NCBI GenBank assembly: GCA_040377825.1 | Contig: JBEINZ010000009.1 | Location: 1-30,731, forward strand | DNA length: 30,731 nt | Direction: 5' to 3' | Source: JBEINZ01 sp040377825 | GTDB lineage: Bacteria > Pseudomonadota > Alphaproteobacteria > Rhizobiales > Ancalomicrobiaceae | Part shown: piece after piece, positions 16,343-25,466 of the stretch | Layout of the letters: each line of letters begins with the position of its first letter | Numbering within the stretch: the stretch's first letter is position 1 | Notes under the pieces: generated by a model | What the model was told of the DNA's origin: nothing | Seen by the model: the letters and a program-made list of their open reading frames with translations, nothing else | Database searches by the model: none | Position numbers and translations under genes: made by a program

Positions 16343-16552
16343 CGCCCCCACCTCTTTCCGGTCATACCGTTCGCTAACCCCGACACATTCGATTAAGCAT
16401 GCATTCCAATGAAATGGAAACCCCTTGTACGATCGAAACGTAAGGAAGTTCCCCTGCACGGTCAATTGGCTAAGACTGCCGTCGGACGAAACGGCATGGT
16501 TAAGACTGACCGATCATAGCACCTACTGCACACAATAAAATTTCGAACGCGT

Positions 16553-17530
16553 TCACCAACGTATCAGGGTGGCGCCCCATGTGAACCCACCGCCCATCGC
16601 TTCAAGCAGAACAAGGTCGCCCGGCTTGATGCGACCGTCGCGCACGGCATGGTCGAGGGCGAGGGGGATTGACGCGGCCGAGGTGTTTCCATGTTGATCG
16701 ACGGTGATAACCACCTTTTCGATCGGGATACCGAGCTTCTTCGCACTTGCCTCGATAATCCGACGATTCGCCTGATGCGGTACGAACCAATCGATATCTT
16801 CGGCTGACTTCCCCGTCGCATCGAAGGACGCGTGAATCACGTCGGTGATCATGCCGACCGCATGTTTGAAAACTTCTTTTCCCTCCATGCGCAGAAAACC
16901 AGCGGTCTGCGTCGTGGAAGGTCCGCCGTCCACATAGAGCTTTTCCCGATGCCTGCCGTCTGCCCTCAAGTGACAGGTAAGCACGCCTCGATCCGAAAGT
17001 TCGCCGGACTGCGTCGAGGCCTCCAGAACGATGGCCCCCGCCCCATCACCAAACAGGACGCATGTGGTGCGATCGGTCCAATCTAGGATGCGGGTAAAGG
17101 TCTCGGCGCCGATCACAAGCGCCCGGGAGGCTAGACCAGCCTTAATCTGAGCATCGGCTGTCGATACCGCATAGACAAAGCCGGAGCACACCGCCTGCAG
17201 GTCATAGGCAAAACCACGTGTAATGCCTAATGCCGCTTGGACCTGTACGGCGGTCGACGGGAACGTATAGTCCGGGGTCGCCGTTGCAACGACGACAAGG
17301 TCGATGTCGTCGGCGGACACGCCGGACGCCTTAAGCGCCGCCTCGGCCGCATGGGTCGCGAGCACCGACGTAGTTTCCCCCGGTGCCGCGCGGTGCCGTC
17401 GCTTAATGCCCGTCCGTTCGACGATCCACTCGTCGGAAGTCTCGACAATCTTCGCGATGTCGTCATTGGTGAGCACTTCGCGCGGCAGATAGCTGCCGAC
17501 GCCGCGGACAATGGTTCTAACGACGCTCAA
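16553..17530 (-). CDS. fabH: 3-oxoacyl-[ACP] synthase III
   Basis: FabH starts fatty-acid synthesis by condensing acetyl-CoA with malonyl-ACP. The 325-residue product shows the catalytic triad Cys115 (QAVCSGF), His252 (VPHQANRRI) and Asn282 (QHGNTSAASIP). The start is a TTG at 17530 that overlaps the plsX TGA in a TTGA arrangement. GGAGG at 17541-17545 sits ten bases upstream, and there is no in-frame ATG near the conserved N-terminus (VRGVGSYLP), so a TTG start is well supported. It is co-transcribed with plsX. Confidence 0.95.
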   Translation of the reverse strand: MSVVRTIVRGVGSYLPREVLTNDDIAKIVETSDEWIVERTGIKRRHRAAPGETTSVLATHAAEAALKASGVSADDIDLVVVATATPDYTFPSTAVQVQAALGITRGFAYDLQAVCSGFVYAVSTADAQIKAGLASRALVIGAETFTRILDWTDRTTCVLFGDGAGAIVLEASTQSGELSDRGVLTCHLRADGRHREKLYVDGGPSTTQTAGFLRMEGKEVFKHAVGMITDVIHASFDATGKSAEDIDWFVPHQANRRIIEASAKKLGIPIEKVVITVDQHGNTSAASIPLALDHAVRDGRIKPGDLVLLEAMGGGFTWGATLIRW

Positions 17531-18594
17531 TGTCCACTTGCCTCCGACTCGGCCGACCGCGCTTGCGGTGTGTTTCGGCGATGAATTTCAATACCTTGGG
17601 CAATCTTTGCCATCAGATCGTTGACCACCATGTCATAGCCCAATTCGACCGCGCTCGCGAACCCCTCGGCGTCAGTCCCGCCGTGGCTTTTGATGACGAT
17701 ACCGTTGAGCCCGAGAAAAACCCCGCCATTGACCTTGCGCGGATCCATCTTCTCGCGCAGCCGTTCGAAGGCCGAACGAGCTAGGATATATCCGATCTTC
17801 GCCAGCAGACTGCGTGTCATCGCCTGCCGCAAATACTGCGCAATTTGTTTGGCGGTACCTTCCGCCGTCTTCAGCGCGATATTGCCGGAAAACCCCTCGG
17901 TTACGACGACATCGACCGTGCCCTTCCCAATATCGTCGCCCTCGACAAATCCAGCATAGTCAAGATTCGGGAACGATTCTTCCTTCAAGATCCGGCCGGC
18001 CGACTTCACCTGATCCAGTCCCTTGATCTCCTCGACGCCGACATTCAAGAGGCCGACGGTCGGGCGTGAAAGGCCGAAAACGGCCCGCGCCATGGCGGAG
18101 CCCATGACGGCGAAGTCGACGAGTTGTTCGGCATCGGCGCCGACGGTCGCGCCAACATCCAAAACGATCGATTCGCCGCGCAATGTTGGCCAAATCGCCG
18201 CGATGGCAGGGCGCTCAATGCCGGCCATCCCGCGCAGACAGAACCTGGACATAGCCATCAAGGCGCCGGTGTTTCCCGCGGAAATGCAGGCCATGGCTTC
18301 GCCAGTCTTCACAGCCTCGATCGCCTTCCACATGGATGACTTCCAGCGGCCCGCCCTTAAGGCCTGACTCGGCTTATCGTCCATTCGTACCGCTATATCG
18401 GTATGGAACACGCGACAGGCACCCTTAAGCCGAGGATGCGCATCGACGAGCGGGGTGAGGATCGCGGTATCGCCGTACAACAGAAAGAAAAGGTCCGGTC
18501 GGCGATCGAGAATGAGATCGAGCCCGGGAATAACCATCTGCGGACCGGCGTCTCCGCCCATCGCATCGACCGAAAGAATGATGGGCTTGGCCAT
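17527..18594 (-). CDS. plsX: Phosphate acyltransferase PlsX
   Basis: PlsX makes acyl-phosphate from acyl-ACP for the PlsY step of phospholipid synthesis and acts as a peripheral membrane protein. The 355 residues have the family start ILSVDAMGGDAGP and the conserved SAGNTGALMAMSRF and VTEGFSGNIALKTAEG segments. The ATG at 18594 is followed at once by the family N-terminus. It lies 189 bases downstream of DUF177 on the same strand and is coupled to fabH. No rpmF gene is present in the DUF177-plsX gap, unlike in gammaproteobacteria. Confidence 0.95.
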   Translation of the reverse strand: MAKPIILSVDAMGGDAGPQMVIPGLDLILDRRPDLFFLLYGDTAILTPLVDAHPRLKGACRVFHTDIAVRMDDKPSQALRAGRWKSSMWKAIEAVKTGEAMACISAGNTGALMAMSRFCLRGMAGIERPAIAAIWPTLRGESIVLDVGATVGADAEQLVDFAVMGSAMARAVFGLSRPTVGLLNVGVEEIKGLDQVKSAGRILKEESFPNLDYAGFVEGDDIGKGTVDVVVTEGFSGNIALKTAEGTAKQIAQYLRQAMTRSLLAKIGYILARSAFERLREKMDPRKVNGGVFLGLNGIVIKSHGGTDAEGFASAVELGYDMVVNDLMAKIAQGIEIHRRNTPQARSAESEASGH

Positions 18595-18783
18595 CCTGGC
18601 GCGTTCTCACGAGGCGAATGAAACCGATCGGACGATCGGACGAAATCCAATGACGACAACTCTCAGAGCCATTCGCGATGAGCCCTTGTCTGCCCTGATC
18701 GGTCTCGTTTGAGGCGCGGACAATACCGTTTCCGCGCAACCAAACAACCGGATTCTGCGCAGCCGGAAGCGCAAATGGGCAGA

Positions 18784-19347
18784 TCAGTCCCGCTTCAATT
18801 TGGTCAGCGCGGCAAACGGAGACGGCGGTTTGGTCTCCTCCAATACCGAATCGAGACCAAACCGAGCCGGATCAAATGCTACGCCAATCTTGCGAGGATA
18901 GGGATCGATGCCGATCACGAAGTGCTCTTCGACCAACGAACCGGGATCAATCGTGCCACCGTCATAGAAATCCGGCGGATCGCGGCTATCCTGGTCGATG
19001 CTGAGGTCGTCTTCGTCCCTCGGCTTGTATTTCGCGGCGTCCGATAGCGGCGCGAGGCGAACATCGATTTCTTCGTTGATTAAACTCGTGACTGGCTCCA
19101 ACGTCACGACACAAGACTGAATGATCTCGCCCGTGACCCTTCCCGTCACGCTGAAGCCGGTTCGTGCCCATGGTTTGATGAGGACGTTTGCTTCCAGTCG
19201 ATTGACCGCAAGAAGTCCATATCGTTCAGCGAGCGCTTCATAGGTCGTCACGTCCGGCTCAAAATGCAGTTCCGTGCCGAGGTCCGGGATGTCCGAGACC
19301 AAGATCGGCCTCGTGAGAATTGCGGGGGCTTCAGGCGCGTCATTCAT
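18784..19347 (-). CDS. DUF177 (YceD-like) protein
   Basis: The 187-residue product belongs to the DUF177/YceD family, small cytoplasmic proteins linked by gene order to phospholipid and rRNA/ribosome genes; YceD-type proteins are implicated in 23S rRNA accumulation. The start at 19347 has a GGGAG site upstream. The central CVVTLEPVTSLINEEIDVRLAP stretch and an acidic patch (PRDEDDLSIDQDSRDPPD) before the C-terminal EEHFVIGIDPYP segment are typical of alphaproteobacterial members. It starts 22 bases after the bc1 chaperone gene. Confidence 0.85.
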   Translation of the reverse strand: MNDAPEAPAILTRPILVSDIPDLGTELHFEPDVTTYEALAERYGLLAVNRLEANVLIKPWARTGFSVTGRVTGEIIQSCVVTLEPVTSLINEEIDVRLAPLSDAAKYKPRDEDDLSIDQDSRDPPDFYDGGTIDPGSLVEEHFVIGIDPYPRKIGVAFDPARFGLDSVLEETKPPSPFAALTKLKRD

Positions 19348-19369
19348 TGCAATCTCCCTATTGACCGTT

Positions 19370-19915
19370 TCAGACGGTCGCCTCCCGCGCGTCATAACTG
19401 GGCCACATGATCTGTCCTGCCAGCAGCGTATCGCTGCCTTGACTGGATAGAACCGGCCCGGCGGCAAATCCATAGTCGACGAGGGCGGCCAGTCCAATCG
19501 GATCCGGTTCATTCAGATAAACATTGCGAACAAGGGCTGCCGCGAACGCTTCGCGATTGTCGGCGCTGAGCGCCGTGTCGTACACTTGGTACCGGCCATT
19601 GTACGCCGCACCGATTTTCTTCATCTTCCGCGGCACCGAGACATCGCTGACGCCCATTTCGCGGATCGACCGGTCCATGTCTTTGAAGAAGAGATCAAGG
19701 ACCTGTTGCGCGGATTCAAGGGTCTTGGGTCCCTCGCCCTTAAGCCGTCGAAACAACAAGGACGCATGAAGGACGATCATGTCGAATCGGCCTTCGACAG
19801 TATCTGGAACGCCGCCTTGCAAATAGAAAGCTGGCTGCCGCGCCTGCGCCACGATCGCCGCATAAACGGCGTAGCTCGCGGCATCAAAACGGCGGCCGAA
19901 CAGACTGAAAATCAT
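19370..19915 (-). CDS. Ubiquinol-cytochrome c chaperone (CBP3 family)
   Basis: The 181-residue product matches the ubiquinol-cyt c chaperone family (mitochondrial CBP3 relatives), thought to aid assembly of cytochrome b in complex III. It contains a GRFDMIVLHASLLFRRLKGEG segment, an LFFKDMDRSIREMGVSDVSVPRKMKK segment and a YGRYQVYD-like motif (NGRYQVYDTAL). I chose the ATG at 19915 for the GGGAAGGA site upstream; the frame beyond, to 20056, is Arg/Pro-rich and overlaps the divergent bamE leader. It is first in the minus-strand run toward ihfA. Confidence 0.88.
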   Translation of the reverse strand: MIFSLFGRRFDAASYAVYAAIVAQARQPAFYLQGGVPDTVEGRFDMIVLHASLLFRRLKGEGPKTLESAQQVLDLFFKDMDRSIREMGVSDVSVPRKMKKIGAAYNGRYQVYDTALSADNREAFAAALVRNVYLNEPDPIGLAALVDYGFAAGPVLSSQGSDTLLAGQIMWPSYDAREATV

Positions 19916-20046
19916 GGGGTCCTTCCCATTCGCATCGGCTCGGCCGCGGAAGCAGCGCCGTGCCGTTGTCAATCGACCTATCGCAGGATAGGGAAGATGC
20001 CAAGCCGGCCGGCCGCCGGGAGCGCCGGTTCGACCAGGAGATAGAG

Positions 20047-20517
20047 ATGGTGGCAAGGAAATTCGAGAGCGTGCCCCGCGCGACAGTCAGGCGGCTTGGG
20101 CTTATCACACTAACGGCCTTGTCGCTTTCGCTCGCCAGTTGCGCCGACGAAGTCACCCACGGCTACGTCCTGTCGGATTTGGCGCTATCGCAGATCCAGG
20201 TCGGCTCCAGCCGCGAGCAAGTGCTTCTGGTTCTTGGAACACCTTCGACCACAGCCACGCTCGGCGGAGAAACGTTCTACTATATCTCGCAAAGGACCAA
20301 TCGCCCTGTCGCCTTCTTGGACGCTTCGGTCGTCGATCAGCGCGTGCTCGCGGTCTATTTCGACGACGGGAGCAAAGTGAAGGAAATCGCCAATTACGGG
20401 CTCCAGGACGGCAAAGTGTTCGACTACCTAACCCGCAAGACCAAGACCTCGGGTCTCGACACCGGCTTCATCGGACAGATCCTCCGCGCAAGTCCAGGAC
20501 TGGGATTGAACAGGTAA
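20047..20517 (+). CDS. bamE: Outer-membrane assembly lipoprotein BamE (SmpA/OmlA)
   Basis: BamE is a small lipoprotein of the beta-barrel assembly machine. The 156-residue product begins at the ATG at 20047 with AGGAG seven bases upstream. It has a basic N-region, a hydrophobic core and a lipobox LASC, placing the lipidated cysteine near residue 32. The SmpA/OmlA domain follows, with an SLSQIQVG-like start (LALSQIQVGSSREQVLLVLGTPS) and the TFYYISQRT and VYFDDG strands. It is divergent from the bc1 chaperone gene and is followed by a strong terminator. Confidence 0.92.
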   Translation: MVARKFESVPRATVRRLGLITLTALSLSLASCADEVTHGYVLSDLALSQIQVGSSREQVLLVLGTPSTTATLGGETFYYISQRTNRPVAFLDASVVDQRVLAVYFDDGSKVKEIANYGLQDGKVFDYLTRKTKTSGLDTGFIGQILRASPGLGLNR

Positions 20518-20655
20518 GGCCGGCGTCGGACGAGCGCGAAGATTTAACCTCCTGATATCGTTGAAACAAAGCCCTCATTCAGCCTTCGGCCACCGTCTCC
20601 CGCAAGGGAAGAAGGGGCTGGAGCCGAGGGATATGCCTTGTTGGCGGACCCGCAG

Positions 20656-20689
20656 AAAAGCCCCGGCGGATCGCTCCGCCGGGGCTTTT
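20656..20689. terminator. Strong bidirectional intrinsic terminator
   Basis: AAAAGCCCCGGCGGA, a TCGC loop and TCCGCCGGGGCTTTT make a perfect 15-bp GC-rich stem flanked by A and T runs, so it can end transcripts from both sides. It lies between convergent bamE (+) and hppA (-), just 24 bases past the hppA stop. Confidence 0.93.
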
Positions 20690-20713
20690 GGCTTTAGCGA
20701 TGTCGGCCTGCGA

Positions 20714-22867
20714 TCATGACATGTGGGCGAGCACGGCCAGCAGGAGCAACGCGACGATATTGGTGATCTTGATCGCCGGGTTTACCGCCGGTCCGGCCGT
20801 GTCCTTGTAGGGGTCGCCGACGGTATCGCCGGTTACCGAGGCCTTGTGGGCGTCGGAGCCCTTCATGTGACGGACGCCATCCTTATCGACGAAGCCGTCC
20901 TCGAACGATTTCTTCGCGTTGTCCCAAGCGCCCCCACCCGAGGTCATCGAAATCGCGACGAAGAGGCCGGTGACGATCACGCCGAGCAGCATCGCGCCGA
21001 CAGCTGAGAACGCTTGGCTCTTGCCCGCGATGGCGCTGACGATCAGGAACGTCACGATCGGCGCGAGGACCGGAAGCAGCGACGGCACGATCATCTCCTT
21101 GATGGCGGAGCGCGTCAGCATGTCCACCGCGCGACCATAGTCGGGCTTCTCGGTGCCCTTCATGATGCCCGGCTTCTCGCGGAACTGCCGACGGACTTCC
21201 TCAACGACCGAGCCTGCGGCGCGGCCGACAGCTGTCATGGCAATCCCGCCGAATAGGTACGGGATCAGGCCGCCAAACAGCAGACCAACCACGACATAAG
21301 GATTAGACAGCGAGAAGTCCGGCGTGACGCCCTTGAAGAACTGGTAAGACGTTGCACCGGCTTTGTTGGCTTCGGCAATGAAGTACTGCAGATCGTAGTT
21401 ATAGGCCGCAAACAGCACCAGCGCGCCAAGGCCGGCCGAGCCGATCGCGTAGCCCTTGGTGACCGCCTTGGTCGTATTGCCGACCGCGTCGAGCGCGTCC
21501 GTCGTATGACGCACTTCCTTGGGCAGGCCCGCCATTTCCGCGATGCCGCCGGCATTGTCGGTGACCGGTCCGAAGGCATCGAGCGCGACGATGATGCCGG
21601 CAAGGCCGAGCATCGTTGTAACGGCGATCGCCGTACCGAACAGGCCGGCGAGCTGATAGGTCGCCACGATGCCGATCACGATGACCAATGTCGGCAGCGC
21701 GGTCGATTCCAGGGATACGGCGAGGCCCTGAATGACGTTTGTGCCGTGGCCCGACACCGAGGCCTGGGCAATCGACTTCACGGGGCGGTAGTTCGTGCCG
21801 GTATAATATTCCGTGATCCAGACGATGAGCCCGGTCACGACGAGGCCGAGGATGCCGCATACGAATAGGTTCGTTCCGGTAATCGCCATGCCGCCGACGA
21901 TGCCGATCTGGCCCCAGCCGACGGTGAGCGACGTCGCGGCGCCGAGCCCGATCACTGACAGAAGCGACGAAGCCCAAAGGCCCTTGTAAAGAGCGCCCAT
22001 GATCGAATTGTTGGCGCCGAGTTTCACGAAGAAGGTGCCGATGATCGAGGTCACGATGCAAACCGCGCAAATCGCCAGCGGATAGAGCATGGCCTTGGCC
22101 ACGACGGCGGCGTCGGACGCGAAGAAGATCGCAGCGAGCACCATCGTGGCGACGACGGTCACCGCGTAGGTTTCGAAGAGATCGGCGGCCATGCCGGCGC
22201 AATCGCCGACATTGTCGCCGACGTTGTCGGCAATGGTGGCCGGGTTGCGCGGATCATCCTCCGGAATGCCGGCCTCGACCTTGCCGACGAGATCGCCACC
22301 GACATCGGCGCCCTTGGTGAAGATGCCGCCGCCGAGACGGGCGAAGATCGAGATCAACGAAGCACCGAAGCCGAGCGCGACGAGCGAGTCGATGACCGTG
22401 CGGCTGGTCGGGTTGAACCCAAGTTGGGACGTCAGAATGCCGTAATAAACGGAGACCCCAAGGAGCGCGAGACCCGCCACGAGCATGCCCGTGACCGCGC
22501 CGGACTTGAACGCAATGTCGAGGCCGGCAGCAAGAGACTGCGTGGCGGCCTGTGCGGTACGAACGTTTGCACGCACCGAGACATTCATCCCGATGAAACC
22601 GGCCAAACCGGATAGCAGCGCGCCGATCGCGAAACCGATCGCAACGAGCCAACCGAGCGCGAAGCCGACCACCACGAAGATCACGACACCGACGATCGCG
22701 ATCGTGATATACTGGCGGCGGAGATAGGCCTGGGCGCCTTCGCGGATATATCCGGCGATCTCCTGCATCCGCGCGGAACCGGCGTCCGCGGCCATGACCG
22801 AGCGTATCGCCCAGACCCCGTAGGCGATCGAAAGAAGACCGCAGATGATGACGACTAGAATGGACAT
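20714..22867 (-). CDS. hppA: K+-independent proton-translocating inorganic pyrophosphatase
   Basis: This integral membrane enzyme couples pyrophosphate hydrolysis to proton export. It has 717 residues with about 16 membrane segments. The active-site loop is at 186-206 (KGADVGGDLVGKVE, then DDPRNPATIADNVGDNVGDCAG), and the second acidic region lies near 430-440 (ALDAFGPVTDNAGG). Lys467 in GNTTKA is the residue that marks the K+-independent class; K+-dependent enzymes have Ala there. The start at 22867 has GGGGGAGGA upstream. It lies 246 bases downstream of thiL on the same strand, so it may have its own promoter. Confidence 0.97.
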   Translation of the reverse strand: MSILVVIICGLLSIAYGVWAIRSVMAADAGSARMQEIAGYIREGAQAYLRRQYITIAIVGVVIFVVVGFALGWLVAIGFAIGALLSGLAGFIGMNVSVRANVRTAQAATQSLAAGLDIAFKSGAVTGMLVAGLALLGVSVYYGILTSQLGFNPTSRTVIDSLVALGFGASLISIFARLGGGIFTKGADVGGDLVGKVEAGIPEDDPRNPATIADNVGDNVGDCAGMAADLFETYAVTVVATMVLAAIFFASDAAVVAKAMLYPLAICAVCIVTSIIGTFFVKLGANNSIMGALYKGLWASSLLSVIGLGAATSLTVGWGQIGIVGGMAITGTNLFVCGILGLVVTGLIVWITEYYTGTNYRPVKSIAQASVSGHGTNVIQGLAVSLESTALPTLVIVIGIVATYQLAGLFGTAIAVTTMLGLAGIIVALDAFGPVTDNAGGIAEMAGLPKEVRHTTDALDAVGNTTKAVTKGYAIGSAGLGALVLFAAYNYDLQYFIAEANKAGATSYQFFKGVTPDFSLSNPYVVVGLLFGGLIPYLFGGIAMTAVGRAAGSVVEEVRRQFREKPGIMKGTEKPDYGRAVDMLTRSAIKEMIVPSLLPVLAPIVTFLIVSAIAGKSQAFSAVGAMLLGVIVTGLFVAISMTSGGGAWDNAKKSFEDGFVDKDGVRHMKGSDAHKASVTGDTVGDPYKDTAGPAVNPAIKITNIVALLLLAVLAHMS

Positions 22868-23113
22868 GTATCCTCCCCCTCGAAGAACTGCGCACCGTCC
22901 AAAGTGCGAAGCACGGGCCGACCGCGTGATCGGGTCTCGTTGTTTGGATGACTAGGAATGGTGCCCCTGCCACCACTCCCCAAATTGGCGCCATACCCTA
23001 TCGAGGCAAAGTCGCCCGTCAAGCTGTTCTCTCGTCGTAAGACAGCCATACCTTAAGCGAAGACGCTTTGGGGCTCACCTGGAGTTCCATCCAATCAACC
23101 GGGTGCGCCGGAA

Positions 23114-24115
23114 TCAGAAGTGTTTAAACCCTGAAGTTTTCATGTCATGGACCGTGCCGTCGGTCATCAAAAAGCGAGGTGCATCCGCGCCGGCTTTGAT
23201 CTGCCCGATCCGCGTGACGACAACGCCGCATTCCTCGGCGGCGGCCTCGAATGCCTCGGCCGAACCGGGCGAAACCGCCGCGAGAATCTCGTAGTCATCC
23301 CCGCCGGCCAGGATCTTGCCTAGCGCGCCCGGATCCGTGGCCATGACGCGCCGGCCGGCATCTGAAAGCGGCACGGCGTCGATTTCAACATCCGCCGTGG
23401 TCCCAGATCCGCGGCACATCCGCCCGAGATCAATCGCCAAGCCATCCGAGACGTCCATCGCGGCAGAGGCATGGGCGAGAACCGCCGGCGCGAGGCGCAC
23501 CCTCGGCTCGGGAAGGAGATACCGCCGCTCCAAAAACGCGCGCGATCCTGAGTCGAGGCCCCACCCCGCCGCGCGCTCGGTCTCAAGCCGAAGCGTCAGA
23601 CCAAGCGCGGAATCCCCGATGGTGCCTGAAACATAGATTAAATCCCCCGGCCGAGCCGCGGCCCGCCGCACCATGCACCCGCGGGGAACCGCGCCGAGCA
23701 CCGTGATAGAAACGACGAGGCTGGACGGCGAGCGGATTGTATCACCGCCAAACAGCGCCACGCCGAAGGCTGCCTGATCCGCCGCAAGCCCGCTGGAGAA
23801 TGCCTCGAGCTGGGACGGCCGCCAATCGGCCGGGAGCGCCAGCGACAGAAGATAGCCGAGCGGCCGGGCGCCCTTGGCTGCCAGATCGGACAGGTTGACC
23901 CGCAGGGCCTTCTGCGCAACCAAGTTCCACGGATCATCGTGGAAAAAGTGGATCCCAGCCGCGACCGCATCGGTCTTCAGGACGAGATCGTGGTCCTCGG
24001 GCGGACTGAGAGCCGCGCAGTCGTCGACAAGCCCGAATGCCGCGGGATCGGTCGCGAGCGGCCGAAACCACCGTGCGATCAGATCGTCTTCCGAGGGGCG
24101 GTTCGTGTCGGACAT
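23114..24115 (-). CDS. thiL: Thiamine-monophosphate kinase
   Basis: ThiL phosphorylates thiamine monophosphate to the active cofactor thiamine pyrophosphate. The 333-residue product is of the PurM/AIR-synthase fold. It shows the N-terminal DDCAAL motif (31-36), the KTDA metal-binding element (47-50), a NLSDLAAKGA segment (74-83), and AMDVSDGLAIDLGRM further on. I use the ATG at 24115; the open frame starts six codons earlier with a TTG at 24133. In related bacteria thiL usually follows nusB on the same strand; here it is divergent from nrdR. Confidence 0.93.
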   Translation of the reverse strand: MSDTNRPSEDDLIARWFRPLATDPAAFGLVDDCAALSPPEDHDLVLKTDAVAAGIHFFHDDPWNLVAQKALRVNLSDLAAKGARPLGYLLSLALPADWRPSQLEAFSSGLAADQAAFGVALFGGDTIRSPSSLVVSITVLGAVPRGCMVRRAAARPGDLIYVSGTIGDSALGLTLRLETERAAGWGLDSGSRAFLERRYLLPEPRVRLAPAVLAHASAAMDVSDGLAIDLGRMCRGSGTTADVEIDAVPLSDAGRRVMATDPGALGKILAGGDDYEILAAVSPGSAEAFEAAAEECGVVVTRIGQIKAGADAPRFLMTDGTVHDMKTSGFKHF

Positions 24116-24160
24116 TGGCCATCCGGGCGTCAACTCACTGGTTGTTGGATTAACGTCAAC

Positions 24161-24214
24161 CCGCTTTATTCTGCAAGCGGTGACGCAATTCCGCTCGCGT
24201 GGATTCGCGCGAGC
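24161..24214. promoter_or_regulatory. Two adjacent inverted repeats in the thiL/nrdR divergent region
   Basis: CCGCTT at 24161-24166 pairs with AAGCGG at 24175-24180. GCTCGCG at 24193-24199 pairs with CGCGAGC at 24208-24214, followed shortly by TTTT. They are too GC-rich and differently spaced to look like NrdR boxes. They may be operators, leader hairpins or leftovers of a rearrangement. Confidence 0.35.
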
Positions 24215-24282
24215 AGCAAATTTTCGCTAAATCACGGCAGTGTCGATTTTGAGTAGATTCGGCCTTCACGGGGTGGTGGCGA

Positions 24283-24750
24283 ATGCGTTGTCCGTATTGT
24301 GGTGGCGAAGACACCCAAGTGAAAGATTCGCGCCCGACCGAGGACGGCGCGGCAATCCGTCGAAGGCGCGTGTGTTCAACATGCGGTGGGCGATTCACGA
24401 CTTTCGAGCGGGTTCAACTTCGAGAACTGACCGTGCTGAAGCGGTCGGGTCGACGCGTGCCGTTCGATCGCGACAAGCTAATGCGGTCGGTGGACGTGGC
24501 GCTGCGCAAGCGACCTGTCGATCCCGACCGAATCGAGCGGATGGTTTCCGGGATCGTACGGCAACTGGAGAGTCTCGGGGAGCCCGAAGTCACGTCGGAG
24601 CAAATCGGCGAACTGATCATGGACGGCCTCAAAAATCTCGATGACGTGGCCTATGTGCGATTTGCGTCCGTGTATAAGAATTTCCGCGAGGCCAAGGACT
24701 TCGAGGCCGTGCTCGATGAACTCAGTCACGACGAGTCCGAGCGGCGATAA
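24283..24750 (+). CDS. nrdR: Transcriptional repressor NrdR
   Basis: NrdR senses ATP/dATP and represses ribonucleotide reductase genes. The 155-residue product has the four-cysteine zinc ribbon (MRCPYCG...RVCSTCGGRFTTFER, residues 1-43) and an ATP-cone from about residue 48 (LKRSGRRVPFDRDKLMRS) to 140. A GGGTGGTGG site precedes the ATG. It leads a plus-strand run nrdR-ribE-ribH-nusB, with ribE only 11 bases downstream. Confidence 0.97.
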   Translation: MRCPYCGGEDTQVKDSRPTEDGAAIRRRRVCSTCGGRFTTFERVQLRELTVLKRSGRRVPFDRDKLMRSVDVALRKRPVDPDRIERMVSGIVRQLESLGEPEVTSEQIGELIMDGLKNLDDVAYVRFASVYKNFREAKDFEAVLDELSHDESERR

Positions 24751-24761
24751 GGAGCCTTTTC

Positions 24762-25370
24762 ATGTTCACTGGAATTGTCACCGATGTCGGCGAGATCCTC
24801 GCGCTCTCGCCGCTCGAAGCAGGCGTCAAGCTACGCATCGCCACACGCTACTTGCCCGACTCAGTGGACATCGGCGCGTCGATCGCCTGCTCGGGAATCT
24901 GCCTGACGGTCATCGAAAAGGGACAGGCCGGCAATCGTTTCTATTTCGATGCCGAAGCCTCCACCGAAACCCTACGGGTGACAACGATGGAGACTTGGGG
25001 AGCCGGCACGCGCATCAACCTCGAACGCTCCCTGACGCTCGGTCAGGAAATGGGTGGCCATATGGTCACCGGTCATGTCGACGGTGTCGCCGAGATCATC
25101 GAGCGGCGCATGGATGGCGACATGGCGGTGTTCGTCTTCCGGGTTCCCGCGCATCTTGCCCGGTTCGTCGCACAAAAAGGATCCGTCGCGCTCGACGGCA
25201 CGTCGTTGACGGTCAATTCCGTTGAAGGCGACACATTCGCCGTGATGCTCATCCCCCACACGCTGACCGTGACCACTTGGGGCACGCGCGATGTCGGAGA
25301 TACCGTGAATTTCGAGATCGACTTGATGGCGCGTTATGTCGCGCGGCTTGCCGAACTGCCCGCGGTGTAA
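24762..25370 (+). CDS. ribE: Riboflavin synthase, alpha chain
   Basis: This enzyme dismutates two molecules of 6,7-dimethyl-8-ribityllumazine into riboflavin and a pyrimidine that is recycled. The 202-residue product has two lumazine-binding repeats. The first starts with the invariant MFTGIV and the second begins near residue 98 after the MGGHMVTGHVDG motif. A GGAG site lies just before the ATG. In many alphaproteobacteria ribD sits between nrdR and this gene; here only 11 bases separate them. Confidence 0.96.
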   Translation: MFTGIVTDVGEILALSPLEAGVKLRIATRYLPDSVDIGASIACSGICLTVIEKGQAGNRFYFDAEASTETLRVTTMETWGAGTRINLERSLTLGQEMGGHMVTGHVDGVAEIIERRMDGDMAVFVFRVPAHLARFVAQKGSVALDGTSLTVNSVEGDTFAVMLIPHTLTVTTWGTRDVGDTVNFEIDLMARYVARLAELPAV

Positions 25371-25466
25371 ACCGCACGATCCAGTTTTGCCGACGTTCCG
25401 TTACGGACTGGCTGGACATCCGCCCCCGCGGAATGCTTCATGCCGCCTCGTTGCCGAGGGACCCGT

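Noticed and set aside
18595..18783. rpmF between DUF177 and plsX
   Set aside because: No small zinc-ribbon-like or basic L32-like frame is present; the gap holds only short shadows and a tandem CGATCGGA repeat.
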